From Pachypanchax playfairii (taxonomy: Eukaryota; Chordata; Actinopteri; Cyprinodontiformes; Aplocheilidae): a stretch of 64,000 nt of DNA. Position numbers and translations under genes: made by a program. Positions within the stretch are counted from its first letter, which is position 1; each line of letters opens with the position of its first letter. Below are positions 13,143-26,500 of this stretch, piece after piece. The notes beneath the pieces were generated by a model. It worked only from the letters and a program-made list of their open reading frames with translations, ran no database searches and was not told where the DNA came from. The stretch is taken from contig SSNP01000151.1 in assembly GCA_006937955.1 (NCBI GenBank), positions 62,001 through 126,000 of the forward strand, in the 5' to 3' direction.

Positions 13143-14272
13143 GTACAATATGTAAGAATTTTATAGTGAAATACTCACCCAACAGCCAAAGGGGCTAGAC
13201 ACACGAGAGGCGACATCGCCTCTCCTCCGCTCATTTTCAACAAGACACGCACAACAAAGCGATAACAGCAAATCTCCGTCTTAATAAGCGAAAATTGTGC
13301 ATGTGAAATTTCGTGCTCGTGCATGTATCGTGCACATGCAGGCCTGAGACGCAATCCCAGAAACATGAGAAAATTTCAACTCACTCAGACGAGGACCAAT
13401 CAGCGGAGGTTTCAGTGACTGACCAATGAGCTGACAGGATGCTTCTCGGTCATCTCCAGGAAAACATGGAGGAAAATTTGAATTGAATTGAACCAATTTA
13501 CGTCTTTTCATTTCTTGTATAACAAAGTCAGAAGTAAGATTTCCCTTTACTTCAGCAAAATCTTGTGACACTTCATATCTAGCTTTTTTCACCCCTGAAC
13601 TGCTTTGATACTCAAAAATTCCCTCCAATCTGTCAGCCAATCAAAACCACAGAAGACTCACCATTTGCCCTGGAATGGAGCACGTCGCTGGTCCCGATCG
13701 CATGCCGCCTCCCTCGTGTCAGGTTTTCAAAGCAGCTGTGATGAGTTTTGCTGATTGCTGTCATTTGTCCCCTCCCGTGTGCCTCTAATGTCCCAATGAT
13801 GTTGAAAATAAATTCACATTGTAATGATCTTGATCTCAGCCAGCTGGGTGGTCGCTAGTTTCTGTCACTTTCTATCACAGGTCCAGGACGGAATCATTTA
13901 CAATAACTATTCTGTGTCCAGACTTCCTGGTTCCATAGTGAATCATGTGGGCCTGAAAGGCTGCCAAATCTTTAACACAGGCAGTAGACAGACCAGCAGC
14001 AAAAAGTAAGAAATCACCACATCCTTCCAACTGATGATGGGGTGTTCAAACGCACTTAGGAAAACTCAATGCTGAACAAATAGGCCTTCAGACATTCCCA
14101 AAAATTGAACAAATACAAGAGAAACAAAACGAGGATCAACACTGGAACTGGCAACCCTGCAGAAAAATCAGGGAGGGGAGGGGTTGAGTGGCTGAGAGTG
14201 GACAGGTTTTTTTTTCTACATGAACTGTTGGACTCAGATTTGATGACAAGGTCTAATTCTTACATATTGCAC
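13143..14272. mobile_element. Non-autonomous DNA transposon with terminal inverted repeats
   Basis: The left end reads gtacaatatgtaagaatt (13,143-13,160). The right end (14,255-14,272) is its inverse complement with one mismatch, giving 17 of 18 matching positions across 1,130 bp. Just inside the left end there is a near-perfect palindrome with 9-bp arms and a 2-bp spacer (13,205-13,224). The interior has no intact transposase; the longest minus-strand open frame (to 13,281) lacks an ATG start and resembles no domain I know. A target-site duplication could not be assigned, so the superfamily is open (hAT-like is a guess). Confidence 0.55.
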
Positions 14273-14762
14273 ATTTTGTAAAACAAACTTTTTTACAAGT
14301 TAGAACATTAAGGTTTAAATAAAATGTTTTTGACATGCTTTGATCAAAACACCACAGAAATAAAGTAAACCGTATCCTTCTCAACACTCACCCCCAGGTT
14401 CCTCCACCTCCAGCTTCTGTGGGGAGTGACTCCCTGGGAACAGACAGAAAGTAGAAGTTAAGCAGTAGGTGGAAATAAAGATTTCAAGACTGAATATTTG
14501 CACTCTGAACTTGCATTGTAATCAAAATAGGATGAGACGTTTCTTCTTTTCAAAAACAGAGTTTTCAAGCAGGTAGTCCTTTCAGACATTGAACTCAGTG
14601 TTTATGAGAACAGAAAACGTGATTTTTTTTTTACTGGGTAAGAGGCAGAATCACACACTAGACAAGTTGCCAGTCCATCACAGAGCCTGTAAGATTTGTC
14701 TAAGTGGTGGAAGGAGGTGCAGATATAAACTTTGACTAGGGCTTGAGTATTATTTTTTATTA

Positions 14763-14930
14763 GCTCTGCCAAAGAGGTAATGTTTTTGCTGGTGTTTGTT
14801 TCTCTGTCCGTTAGCAACATAACTTAAAAAGTTGAGGACAGATTTTCATGAAATGTTTTAGAAATATCTTGAATGGGTCAAGGAACAACTGATTAGAATT
14901 TGGGGGTGATGGAGCAATCTTCAGTCCTGT
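14763..14930 (+). repeat. Dispersed interspersed repeat, copy 2
   Basis: Starts with tctgccaaagagg and continues through tttgtttctctgtccgttag, aaaaagttgagg, cagattttcatgaaatg, then gggtcaaggaacaactgatt and ttgggggtgatgga. It aligns in order with copy 1 in the same orientation, both strongly diverged. Confidence 0.5.
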
Positions 14931-17249
14931 AATGCCATAATAAACAGTCTGGGTATATAAAGAGAAAAAGTGTCAAGTTTAAATATTTGAACATCAATTT
15001 GTATTTATATTGATATTGTATTTTTTGTTGTAGCCTCCATGGATGCAGCAGAAATCACCGCGGTGAAGTTAGTTGTAGGTTGGATATTCGACAGATATTC
15101 AGCAGCGTCTTCAACCACGGCTACCTCAGTGTTAGCAGCTAGCTGACTGCACCGAGTGAAACTGAGCAACAAGCCACGTCTGAAGATGCTTACTAACTTC
15201 TTGCAGCATGGTTCTAGAATCTCTTTTGTATAGCTGGACAAATTTCCCACCCTGATATTCTTGGACATCCTGCTGCACTGTCAAAACTCTCAAACGTGGC
15301 TCATTTTGCTAGTAAACAATCCGCAGCCATTTTCAAATCTGATGCACATGTGCAACCACGACCGAATACTATATACAGAAATTGATTTATGCGCACTCTG
15401 TTATGAACTGCAGCTGACGTACCAATAAGAGACCTAAAGCCTTATAAATGCCTGTGTAACCCTTTAGATTGATAGGTGTCAGTGACTTTGTTGTTTTTGA
15501 AATTGGGCTTTTATTTTTCACATAGAACCAAGTTAGTCTGGATATTTTTTTCCTTAATGAAGGAAATTGTTATTGAAAGCTGCGTTTTGTGCTTTGATAT
15601 CAAAATTTGTTTGCTGATCTAAATCAGTAACGTCTGATAATATGAAATCTGGAAAAATCTGAACAAAACATTCAATGAAATCTATAATGGGCAAGTACTT
15701 ATTTACAACACTGTAAGAATTGAATTTTAATGAATTTTTATAATGTCAGTTTCACCAACATGAATATTATGATTGTCTAAAGCATTCGAAATAATATTCT
15801 TATCAAACTACCAATAGAAAACATGAATCAACATACCATTAGAAAAAAAATTAATCTTTTATAAAATGTTATTTCTTTTTTTCCAATTTTCATCTTTCAT
15901 ATTTTTTAAATATCATACATATAACTTTATATAAACGTTACCATGAATACCAGTTAACTGCTATAGAGAAGACAATTCTGTTTCAATGACAGGATGTTCT
16001 TGTTTGATTTTAGAAAAATGAGTCTGAAATCTCGACAGAAACAGTCAATTTTTTAAATAAACTTATTTGTTGGACTAATTCATTAGACACTTCCTTAGAA
16101 TGCAGGAAAAATCTAAATTTAACACAAAAATTCATACAGCACATGTAGATTGTTTAAAGCCTCCTCCTTCTTTCTGTTTGAACCTTGAGGTCCATGACAA
16201 CATACCTGAAGGACTGAAATAAAAACATGCATGTGGTAATGGAAGCAGACAGGTGACCTACAGGCCTCCAGGACCTGACAGACCCTTCTCTCAGGCCTGC
16301 TCACAATGAGCCTCAACCAGGTTTTTAAAGAAAGGCCTCAAGGGCCCACTCTGTACATCACAGTCATGTCTAATCTGGTCACCATGGCAACAGTAGGGAT
16401 TAGGAGTGTGATGAGGGAGGGGCCTTCTAACAAACTAGTCATATGCATAATTCATTAAATGAGCCAGACTGGGAGGCGGTTAGGGAAAGTTGATGAGAAC
16501 ATCACCAACAAAACAAACAACAAAAAAAATAGGAAAAAAAAATAATCTAACCTCATGGATGTCTAGTCACAGTTGTCATGTACTCATCTATGAGTTTGTA
16601 ACACACACCTAAAGTCAATTTAACTTTATGTCTATTTTGATAGTCATATCTTATCAAAAGTCTTTCTAAAATGAATTCAGTATCTATAAATGCTTTACTG
16701 ATTTAAAAACAGCCCAGACATCATCACATTCATCCTCAAATGCTGATTTACTGAAGCAAAAATAATGTGAGGCTGATGAGATGCAGTGTCAGTGGTGCTT
16801 TAACAACACGCCTGGAAAACAATCACATCCAAAGGAATGACACGGGGTCATTTCAACAATATTAGTCATTTTCACTCATGAACAGATGTCTTAAGGGACA
16901 AGATTATCACTGCGATTTCAAGCTAGCTCAATGTGCATGTCACCAAAGCGTGAACGGGCTTGTGTATGTGTGTGAATGTGTGTTTACGTGTCTGTGTGTG
17001 TGATAGAGAGATAGAGACAGTCTGGCTGTCTGCATTAGTGAATTTGAATGTGCTTGTTTATGTATATGTTGCTTCTCAGTGGACATGACAAACGTGTCGC
17101 CCCTTCAGTGTGTGCTACACCAAGATGCCGCTTTCCGCTGTCCCTTGAAAACACACATGCCACCTCTTCGCCCTCGCATCCCCTCCTCCTGCCCTATGCC
17201 CCCCCCCCCCACCCCACCTGCATAATAACCGCCCCTGCCAGAGCATCCA

Positions 17250-17440
17250 TGTCCAAACCAAACACAACAGATCAACAACTCGACATGCAGATTGTGTCAC
17301 GGGATAAATTATGCGCAACGTGTCAGCTTCATACGTGGGCTCTTGGCTGGCTGTCCGTGACATGTGTCAGGGTGCCCCTGCATCTCCGTCGCATAACGCT
17401 AATGACGGGATGCTGGGTTAGCCTCCACCCCACCTCTCTG
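17250..17440. promoter_or_regulatory. Candidate cis-regulatory element downstream of tshz1
   Basis: A complex, balanced-composition stretch with retained CpG (ataaattatgcgcaacg, tcgcataacgctaatgacg) between microsatellite-like sequence and AT-rich DNA. An open frame spanning it lacks domain resemblance. Confidence 0.28.
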
Positions 17441-17999
17441 CCTGCCCCTGCAACCCCAGCTCTCTACCAGCCCCCACCCATCACCAAGGATGAGACAGTG
17501 TGTCACCTCCAGAAGGGCAGAAGATTAAAAAGGAAAGAAGGAAAAGAAAAAAACAGGTTTTGAAAATATAAAGATGGACAACAGTATCTAAATGAAACAG
17601 CAGCTAAACGAGGGCCTTTTAGTGGAAATCTTTGATGAGGATGAACTTTTCAAAGTTAGAAATAGAAACTGTGCTCAGTATCTTTTATTTATCTGTTTGA
17701 AACATTTCCAACAATACTTTTATCCTCTCCTAACACAGTTACATTGCAAAGCCATACATAGCGGGGAATAATACACTTAGCAACAACAAGATACATAATT
17801 ATACAGTTTCAATCAGAAACAAATGCAACATCAGACCATTTCAACACTTTTATAAAAGCAACATGATATGGAAGACCTTTTTAAAACAATTTATAAGTCC
17901 CCCTCACCTCTTTACCTGATCCCCTATCTCTTGCATTTTTTATTTATGCCCTCGTTTTTTTGTGTAGTCTTTGTATGCAAATCCATCCTGTCTGACTTG

Positions 18000-18310
18000 T
18001 CTGAATTATGTGTGTCTGTCCGGGAGCTTCTGTGATTCGGAGTGACTGAGGATTGCACGCACGGTGATTGCATCCACTGGGCCCACTCTGAGCCTTGCAT
18101 AAGTAATTGAGATGTCAGTATGTGTTCTCATATTCTCACAACAAAACTGCAGGAAAACATGCACTGTTGAAGGTCATTTGAATAATTTCTTAATGGAAGG
18201 CAGGCCTTGTTTTTCAGGGGATGCATGAAAAAGCAAATGTCAATGATCAAAATCAAGCAGCATCATATCTCACTGAGGCAGCACTCATTCCTGGAGCACT
18301 TCACCCCCTA
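18000..18310. promoter_or_regulatory. Candidate cis-regulatory element downstream of tshz1
   Basis: About 300 bp of unique sequence with taagtaattgag and gtcaatgatcaaaatcaag-like homeodomain/TALE-type words and no repeats or frames. Function is inferred from composition only. Confidence 0.25.
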
Positions 18311-20439
18311 TCTCTGTCTCTTTCTCTCTGAAAAGATAGATAAGGGATAAGTGTCTTTGTACATATCAAACGCAGCACGAGCCACTATTTCTCAAGGGTC
18401 TTTTTTGAAACACAAATTGGTTTTGAGACATTTTCTATGTTGACCTCTTTGATTTGAAATAGGAAATGACAGGAACATGGTAGTTGTTCTCTAATTCAGA
18501 AAAAAAAAAAGAAAAATCCCTGAGAGGTCAATGATTAAATCATATACAGACACACACATACAGAAAGCATTGGGGAAAATATGTCATTAATCTTTCATGT
18601 GAGGATTATTATTGTAGCTATAGGCATGTCCCCAGATAAACAGACAAATAGACTAGGTGTGCATATAAGCATGTAAAGTAACAGGCAGTAAAGGTGCGTC
18701 TTTGGAACAAAATCATTAATAATTAAAGTACATATTTAATAGAAAGTTGGTTGGTTTATAAGAAACAAAGATTTATAGGTCAGACTATCCCTTACCTCTA
18801 ACCTTCAACCCAAAAAAGGAAATAACAGAGAAAAAAAAGAGGAAAAATGACAGTGTAAGTACAGAATGGATAGGTATTGTGTCTTGTTTTGTAAAACCAC
18901 ATCCCTCATCCACCAGGATAGAAGAAATATTTCATTCCCCTATGCTTTGTCCGGACTTGTGATGGATGAAGGGCCAGGCGACACACACCTGCAGATCTCA
19001 TCCACCACCACATCATAACTAAAGGCTTGGCACACAGAGATGATCTCCTACATCCGTTACCCTGCCGCTGTCAAACACCATCATTCTCTAAAGACAACTC
19101 TGTCACATCAGCCGTCCCACAACAAGATGAACCCTCCTTGCTGAAAGACTGCTTCATGTCTATCAAAAAAATGGTACAAATACATTGCTACTGACATCAG
19201 CTGGAGTTCCTTCAGGCTTGGCTACAGTAAGTCAAACTACTGGGAACAATGGGGCACAACTCGGTTAAACAAATGAACCAAGTACTTGTTTGCTAATTAA
19301 AAATGTGCTGAGTGTGTTGTATGTTATTGTAACTATAGCTATACTTTTAGCATTGTGAAGCTTATGTTCAATAATGGCCTAATACAGCAGCAGATCCTGA
19401 ACATTACTGTTTTTTAACAAAATAAAAGAAACAAAGAAAATATGAAAAAGAGAAACCAAAGAATTGTACAAGTTCTAGTCATCTTTGTCGTTAACTCAAA
19501 GGAAAGGCGCAACGGTTTGATGCAGTTGGTGTTCAAATAATAAAGACTTGAGTTTCACAGTGTTTGTGACTCCCAGGAGCCAAAAGAACAACGTTATTCA
19601 TGTAAAAAGATGTTTTATTAGGTGACATTTCTCAGAGAATTTGTCAGAAATCTGGCCAAATAAGACATTTGAATCAAGTTCACAAACTAACTTAAACAGA
19701 CCTAAAAATAGAGCAGGGAAATTATCTTCTGCAGAGCAGGGATGCTGATGATTTCTACTGAAGTGAAATTTCGACAATGAACCATTTTATCAGGATCCAA
19801 ACAGATTTCTGAGACTTTACGCTCTGATCTGGTACAAAGGCTCCCAGTCGTTGTAGCTTTGTTTGTTGATTCTCAGTCAGACATTGTTTGTTTGGTTTTA
19901 GGTACTTTGATGGGGTATTAAACCATATGTTGGAGCTGTTAGCGAAGTTGGGAGCTTTACAGACAGTAGACGCACACAGCGATCCTCGTGTGCTTCCTCT
20001 GTCTTTGTTTCCACGGTGATAATGATCTTCAGGTTGTTATCATATACAAACTGGGAACAACAACAACAACAAAAATTACACAAAACCCAACAAAAGACTT
20101 TTCAGAAAAGGTTCTCCCCAGAGTGTGTGTACATTTTAAGGTGGTGACACACCTTGAAGCTTTAAAGAAGGACATCTGGGAAGAGATCAAAGGAACTCTG
20201 ATCAACACACCCTCTATCATGTTTTCATTTCCATGTGAACTCCACCCGTAAGGTGACACCTCTCCATCACTGCCTCTAACACATAACACCAGTACGGATA
20301 CTTCAGCGTGCTTCATGCAGTGTACAGAATCAGAGTGTACACATTGACATGCAAACATCAATCTAACCCACTTCTATCTGAGCAGAAGCAGATGTGAGTT
20401 ATAGAGGTTAATACTCCCCTTGTGTTCCCACCAGCCCAG

Positions 20440-21040
20440 GTAATTTTGTTATTCCGTTTGTGCCCCTGTCTACACCCACCCCTGTCTGTTGTACATAATG
20501 GTCCCAGCCCTGGGAGGAAGCAGGCATTTACTTGTACAAAACCTTGAGGAAATCCCTACCAATCCTCAGGGCTCACGTTCAGCAGCGCCCAAAACACAAA
20601 GGCTATGCAAATCTGCCAAGCCTGCGTTTATCTATCCTCAGTTTCCGTTTGCACCGCGGGAACCAGCATTGTGCGTGCGTGGCGATTATCGCATGTAATT
20701 TACATAGAATACGCACAGGAAACAGTGTGCTGATCTCTAACAATGCAGGAAAGAGTCTCTATCGGCTCAGGAGCTATCTGACGGCACAGTAAAATTACAG
20801 GTTTAGCAGTGGGGTATTAAACCTACTAGGTGTTTTTTTTTTTATTTCTGGTGTTCAGGGAACACTATCTGCTCCAAATGCTGCTTGTTTATCTCCCTTG
20901 TTTGTTTTATAACCCAACTCTAGCGGCCCTTTTCCAAGAAGGCTGCGTCTTCAGCCGGGCTAATCTGCCCTCTGCCTGTGTTTCCTTTGTCACTGAATCC
21001 ATGTATCAACACAGCGAGGTGCAGCCAGATTGAGGAGGTG
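20440..21040. promoter_or_regulatory. Candidate cis-regulatory element downstream of tshz1
   Basis: Unique sequence with ggctatgcaaatctgcc (octamer-like ATGCAAAT) near 20,600 and scattered CpG. Small open frames across it (20,489-20,792 and 20,830-21,033) differ in frame and lack recognisable domains. Confidence 0.28.
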
Positions 21041-22248
21041 TGTAACTGTACAAAGACTGTGTGTGTGTGTGCGTGACTGACTCAGCTGACGTGAGACATG
21101 TTGTGAGTGTGAGAAATGGAAGTCATAACACAACACAGCATGGCTTTATCCACACAAAGGCTGGTACTGTAAGTACTCCATCAGGAACTTGAGACATGAG
21201 GGTGAGATGAGAGATCAAATTCCTGATGTGGACGCTTCACCTGCAGGCCTGCCTGAGGAGGAAAACACAACTTGCTGCCTACCTTTGGACAGGGATCATG
21301 TAGAGGTCATTGTATATAATGAGTCACCTTCAGATCTCACATCAAGGCACTGGTATAAAGACGAATTCTGATACGCTTTCACCGCAATGTAAGAAAGCAC
21401 AACTGCTATTAAAGGGAAATATATATAAATAACAGCATCAAAATTTGACAAAAAGCCTAAAGTACTCTGCTGATATTTAAGGTCTTAACATTTCTGATTC
21501 TGCACTACAACATTTATTTATTTATTTTTTAAAAATGGCAACAGGTAATAAAGTTGATTTTTTGAAAGAAATTTTCTTTAGCAACCAGGAGTGACTTGAA
21601 AAATCTGTGAACGCCGTGTATATTTGATAATGAGCCTGTGAGTTTTGACACTTCTGATAAATGATGGCATGTATCGCATATGTTCTAATTTGGGTTTGAA
21701 AAAATGTTCTCCCAATTGATGAGCAATACTTAAGCAGACACGCGTCTGATTCAGTTCTAAGAAGAAAAGCAAAAAAGTACACTGCCTTCATTTATTTAAC
21801 ACAGATTCATTCAGAATGGCTCTCTGAAAGCCAGTCACAAGCCTAGCATGGGTTTCTTACAATACAATAGAGAGCCCTTAGGCTTATCATCCCCGTCATC
21901 TTTATCATTATGGCTGTATGATGTGGCTCAGTCATCAGTTATAAGTATGACACAAGTGATTTTGTTAGGTTTTTTTAAGGGAAGATTTAAAAACTGGCCG
22001 GTTGCAGCAAACAAAATGAGTTCAAACAGAAACATTTTGGAATCGCACCTCTGCAACGGCGAAGTTAAGAACAACCATAAAGAGGAAATCCTGTTACACT
22101 GGGGAGGATTTGATACGGATGTGAATGCTTTAATTTGCCCGAAAGCAAATTCTACAGAGCTAAGATTTATCCACATTGAGTTCAGTGCACCACCGTGACA
22201 AAAGAACACACAACCACAAATATATGACTGTTAACAACTGCTTTGGGG

Positions 22249-22254
22249 TTTATT
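22249..22254 (-). terminator. Candidate polyadenylation signal of tshz1 (distal)
   Basis: A second AATAAA on the coding strand, about 120 nt beyond the proximal one. Either or both could be used. Confidence 0.35.
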
Positions 22255-22372
22255 TTACAATTGAGAAAGAAATGAAACAAAGTAATTGGTGCTAAAAAGT
22301 TGTTTTGTCAATTTTTTTTTAAACAATATCGTCAACAAAACATTGAAATGTATAGTCATTGTGCATCGCTTA

Positions 22373-22378
22373 TTTATT
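22373..22378 (-). terminator. Candidate polyadenylation signal of tshz1 (proximal)
   Basis: TTTATT on the plus strand is AATAAA on the coding strand. It is the first such hexamer after the stop codon, about 1.18 kb downstream. Confidence 0.4.
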
Positions 22379-23553
22379 TTTCACACCATTTCATGCACCA
22401 ATTTGGATGCAAGTATAATTAAAATCATTTCTGTAAACCGAGCCAAAGAAGCTTAATTTGTATTTTCTTTAAAAAAAGGACATTTTGTAGCTCTACAGCA
22501 TATATCTATGTACACCATCTGTTTTTATGTTGTTGTTTTTTCTAATAATTTTGTATATAAAATGACATTATAAAAGTTAGAGAATGCACACACCTTAAGA
22601 TACAAAGAATGTTGAGCCATTTGAAATGGTAAGATATGTCTTATGGAGCACTGACTTTTCACTGGTGGTCATTTACATGTAACGGACTGATCTCTTTACA
22701 GCTGAATAAAGCGACACAATTTAGAAAGAGAAAGTTGTAACAAACCATACAACTGGAAAATCGCTATAAAGTGGTACTTCACAGCAAGGAAATTTCCTTT
22801 TTTTTGAGCAAACTTGCATACAAATGGCCATTCACGTTCATTGATTGACTGAACCCAAGAAGCAGCATTTCCAAGTGATCTTTTTTTATACACTGACAAA
22901 TTTATCATCAGGCCATTCATCATCAAAAGCCATTTTAGTGACAGAAAACCAAGGAGGAAAGTGAGCAGGGTGGGAATGTTAACCCTCGATCTTTTCAAAT
23001 TAGATCTTGACAAATGCAAGACATTTCCAAACATGTTATCTTGACAAATTCAAAATTTAACTGTCTAAGGTGCTACTGTACTTCAGTCTTTCATGATATT
23101 CGTTCATTCTTTTTTGCGTATACATTTAATGTTCATCTTCTTTATATCAAGTATTATACAGTTCTTTCTTCCTCTTAGTCTTTCCATTTACCACTTACAC
23201 CATTGAAGCAGTAGTTGTATTTTTGTCATGAAAAGATTAAAATCTTGTGTTTAACCTTGTTTCACTAAAATACATGCACAGATCGGACAAATAGCATATA
23301 AATATTTTACAAAAAAAGTGTAAAAAAGCTTGGCAAAACAAAACAAATAAAGAAACAACATTAAAAGAAATGGTCCAGTCAGGCAGTTGTCACAACTGAA
23401 AATAGTAAGACTGATTTTTTTTTTTTTTTTCCGTCTGTTGGCTCAGTTCGGCCCAGTGCAGTAACTGTGAACAATGTCATTTTAGTGCAATGAAATTCTA
23501 GTCAGTTCCACAGCTGTCAGTCTTTACTCTCAGCAGCTCACGGACTTGCTTGA

Positions 23554-26500
23554 CTAAACTTTCTCCATTTTGTCAAGCTTCTCCAGTTTCTCCAGAGCAG
23601 TGACAAACACCAGGTGGTCCTCTGGAGACTTGCCATGGGTCTTGCTAAGGTGCAGTTTGACTGCGTGTTTACTGACGAATGTCCGATTGCAAAGTCTGCA
23701 CTGGTACACAGAGCCTGTGTCGTCCTCCGGTGTGGTCAAGGCTGACAGTGGGCTGCCGAATGTCATTTTGTCTGTGATCACCTTTGAGGCAGCCTGCTGC
23801 TCCCGTAGGTGCTCCGTTGACAGTTTGGACAGGTCCTTCAGGCTGAAGCCCAGGTGAGACTCCAGGTGGCTGATGTAGGAGGAGGGAGTCCTGAACTGAG
23901 AGGCACAGTCACCACACAGGAACACAGGCTGGCATGAGTCCATGTTCTTGAGAAACTTGGTGCCTCCAGTCCGTCTCAGCTGATACTTCACATTAGCCAG
24001 CCAGTGAGATATGGTGGTCATAGAAAGGCCTGTAAATTTACAGATGTGGACCCTTTCCTGAGGGCCCAGGTCAGTCATTGCGTAACGGCCCTCTGAAGTC
24101 TCTCTCAGGCTAGAAGCAAACTGTGCCTGCAGGATGAGGAGATGCTGGGGATTCCAATTGGACTGTCTCCCTTTCCTCTTCTGCACCGGTGAGAGATCCT
24201 CCAGGGTATCCTCAAACGCACTGCCGTCGGCATCAGACTTCTCTGAAATGGATGAGGGAGTTGAAGATTTGGGCGTCAGCCTTCCCGTGAGGTTCTTTAC
24301 CATATCTGAAATATCCATCAGAGCATTTTCTCTCAGAGGAGAGGAGACGGATTCAGGGAGGGAAATAAGGGGTTTGTTGCAATTTACATTGTTGTTGGCC
24401 AAGAGCACATTGGTGCTATTGTTATTGTTGGTGCTGCTATTAGTAGAGGACCTATTTTTACTCAGGTCTATGGGCTGGTCATTGTTTTCAAACAGCTGAT
24501 AGTGGTTGATGGGCTCAGCTGACTTGCCCTGAGGAGTTGGGTTGAAAGCTGGTTTATCCATCATACTGTTGCTGATTTTGTAAAGCATAGACAACGGATC
24601 TGCAGCAGGGCTTAGCGGTTTGGAGGCCTTTCCCAGATGTGTGTTCATGATTGACTGGAGTGCACTGAGAGGGTTAATGAAAGGGCTTTCAGGTGAGTGA
24701 TCAGTGATGATGCCAAGACTGTTGCCATTGGTTACTGGAGATTGGCATGTCTCAGAACCGTTCTTTGAATGCGTGCTGTGGCCATCCACTAAGCTCTCTT
24801 TGGGTTCCTTTTTACAGATAATCTCTGAATCTACACTGCCTGGACTGACACTTCTCATACCTGATGATTTACCGACAGAAAGGTCATTTGGAGATGGCAA
24901 TTGCTCTCTCTGCTCTCTCAGTGCAGGAGAAGGAGATTTAACTAAAGATGGGGGCCTGCATCGTTCCAGACTCACCATCCTCTCCTCCTTTTCTTTCTTC
25001 ACAGTGGCAGTTTTTCCTGTCACTTTTTCAACAAGCTCCTCCATGGCAGTGACGTTGCTCCTGAGGGGAGTTGGGGAGGAAGGGCTTCGAGGAGAGTGGA
25101 TGACTGAGTCACTCACGAGACCTCGTATCCCACTGTTAAACATTGGCTGCATCTGGACACTCTGGACTGTTGGGGGCAGAACAGTAGCTGAACTCTTCAT
25201 GGCTCCCTGAAGCTGATAGGCTGCGTGAATGCTTGGGTAGCCGCCCCATGTGGGTGTGCCTGTCTGGGCCTTGCTGATGGCACTAGATACAGTATTCTCT
25301 AGGGATTTAAGAATATCTAAACCCTCTTTAGGTGTTTCCTCCAGATCTTCTTCTCTAAGGTATTTATAAGAAGTAGTATCAGTCTCTGATTTCTCACTTG
25401 AGTCATCTTTCTCTTCCTTAATTTTTTTCTCAATTGGCTCACATGCTTCAATTTTTTCATCCTCAACTCCTTCTCTCTTTTCCTCTGAGCAAGAGGACAG
25501 GGCTGGGGACACTGGCTGGGACTTAACACTACTAGGAACTGGGAGTCTAGTGGTAGTTGGAGGAAGTGGGATAGACTGAATCTTTTCTTCCACCACTGGA
25601 TCAAAGACCAGCTGTTTGCCCTTCTTTGATGCTGAGTTTGTAACCTTCAGAAAGTGACCTGTAACCATCATGTGGGCAGTCAGCTGTTGTAATGTGTCAT
25701 GGGAGCTCCCACACTCCATGCACTTGAGGATCTGCGCTTTACGAGCTTCAAACTGCCATGTGTAGCTGGCACCGTTTTGATAGCCATAGCGATTGTTTGG
25801 TGTCACATAGGGGTTCGCTGCAGCTTTTGTATCTTTGCCTAAATCACCAAGAGACACACTACCACCACCACTACCAGCATGGACAGAGTCTGGGGAACAT
25901 GGCGAGACTATGGCATCCTGGATAGCACGTTTTTTAGCTGAAGTTGGCACCAGCTTAGTAGCCAAGGCTGGCACTGGTTCTTTGAGAGGCACTTTCTGGT
26001 AATGCTTGGTCTTGATCATATGAACGCTGAGATCTTGCAGAGACTCAAAGGAGTGGCCACAGTACATGCACTTAAGCACTTTCTGGGCATCCTCCTTCCC
26101 TTCCATCTCCATCAAGGAACGCTTGCGTGGTTTAGACCAGCGCTTACCCTGGTCCTCCTCCTTGTCCTTGTTGTCATCTCGATAGTGGCCTGTCTCATTC
26201 ATGTGAACCGTTAGACCTACCAGTGTGTCATAGGCAGCACTGCAGTCTTTGCAGCGAAACTTGCTTGCACCAGTAAAAACAGAGCCATAAAGCTTGTTGT
26301 TCTGTCGATAGAGCTGCACTGTGCTAAAGAGACTAGGCTCAGGTAAAAGGTGGTAGGGAGTCTGCTGAAGAGTTTTGGCAAGTGCTGCTTGATGCCAGTC
26401 ATAGGCTACACCACTACCATTGCTGGTCCCACCACTGCAACTACCACTACTGCTGGTTGCACTGTGGTTGCTAGCAGAGTTAGGAGTTGTGCCATTGGTG

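Larger units (their letters stand above)
14931..22248. other. Gene-free 3' flank of tshz1, proximal part
   Basis: Non-coding. AT-rich from 15.5 to 17.0 kb, with candidate regulatory blocks at 17.25, 18.0 and 20.4-21.0 kb. The stretch 15,000-15,300 with an 87-codon minus frame may be repeat-derived but I could not assign it. Confidence 0.6.
22249..23553 (-). other. tshz1: tshz1 3' UTR (approximate)
   Basis: Downstream of the tshz1 stop the first canonical AATAAA on the minus strand is at 22,378-22,373, with a second at 22,254-22,249. This suggests a 3' UTR of about 1.2-1.3 kb. The segment is AT-rich, contains a long T run on the plus strand near 23,415-23,431 (A run in the mRNA) and has no coding sign beyond chance frames. 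More distal polyadenylation sites (TTTATT on the plus strand near 21,520 and 21,790) cannot be excluded. Confidence 0.5.

Noticed and set aside
13281..13640. 119-codon minus-strand frame inside the inverted-repeat element
   Set aside because: No ATG at its start and no resemblance to a transposase or other domain.
17048..17563. 171-codon plus-strand open frame
   Set aside because: Pro/His/Thr-rich low-complexity translation of C-rich DNA; no known similarity.
22696..23034. 112-codon minus-strand frame
   Set aside because: Lies in the tshz1 3' UTR without domain similarity.
24134..25210. Plus-strand open frames of 121 and 168 codons opposite tshz1 exon 2
   Set aside because: Antisense shadows of the tshz1 coding frame.
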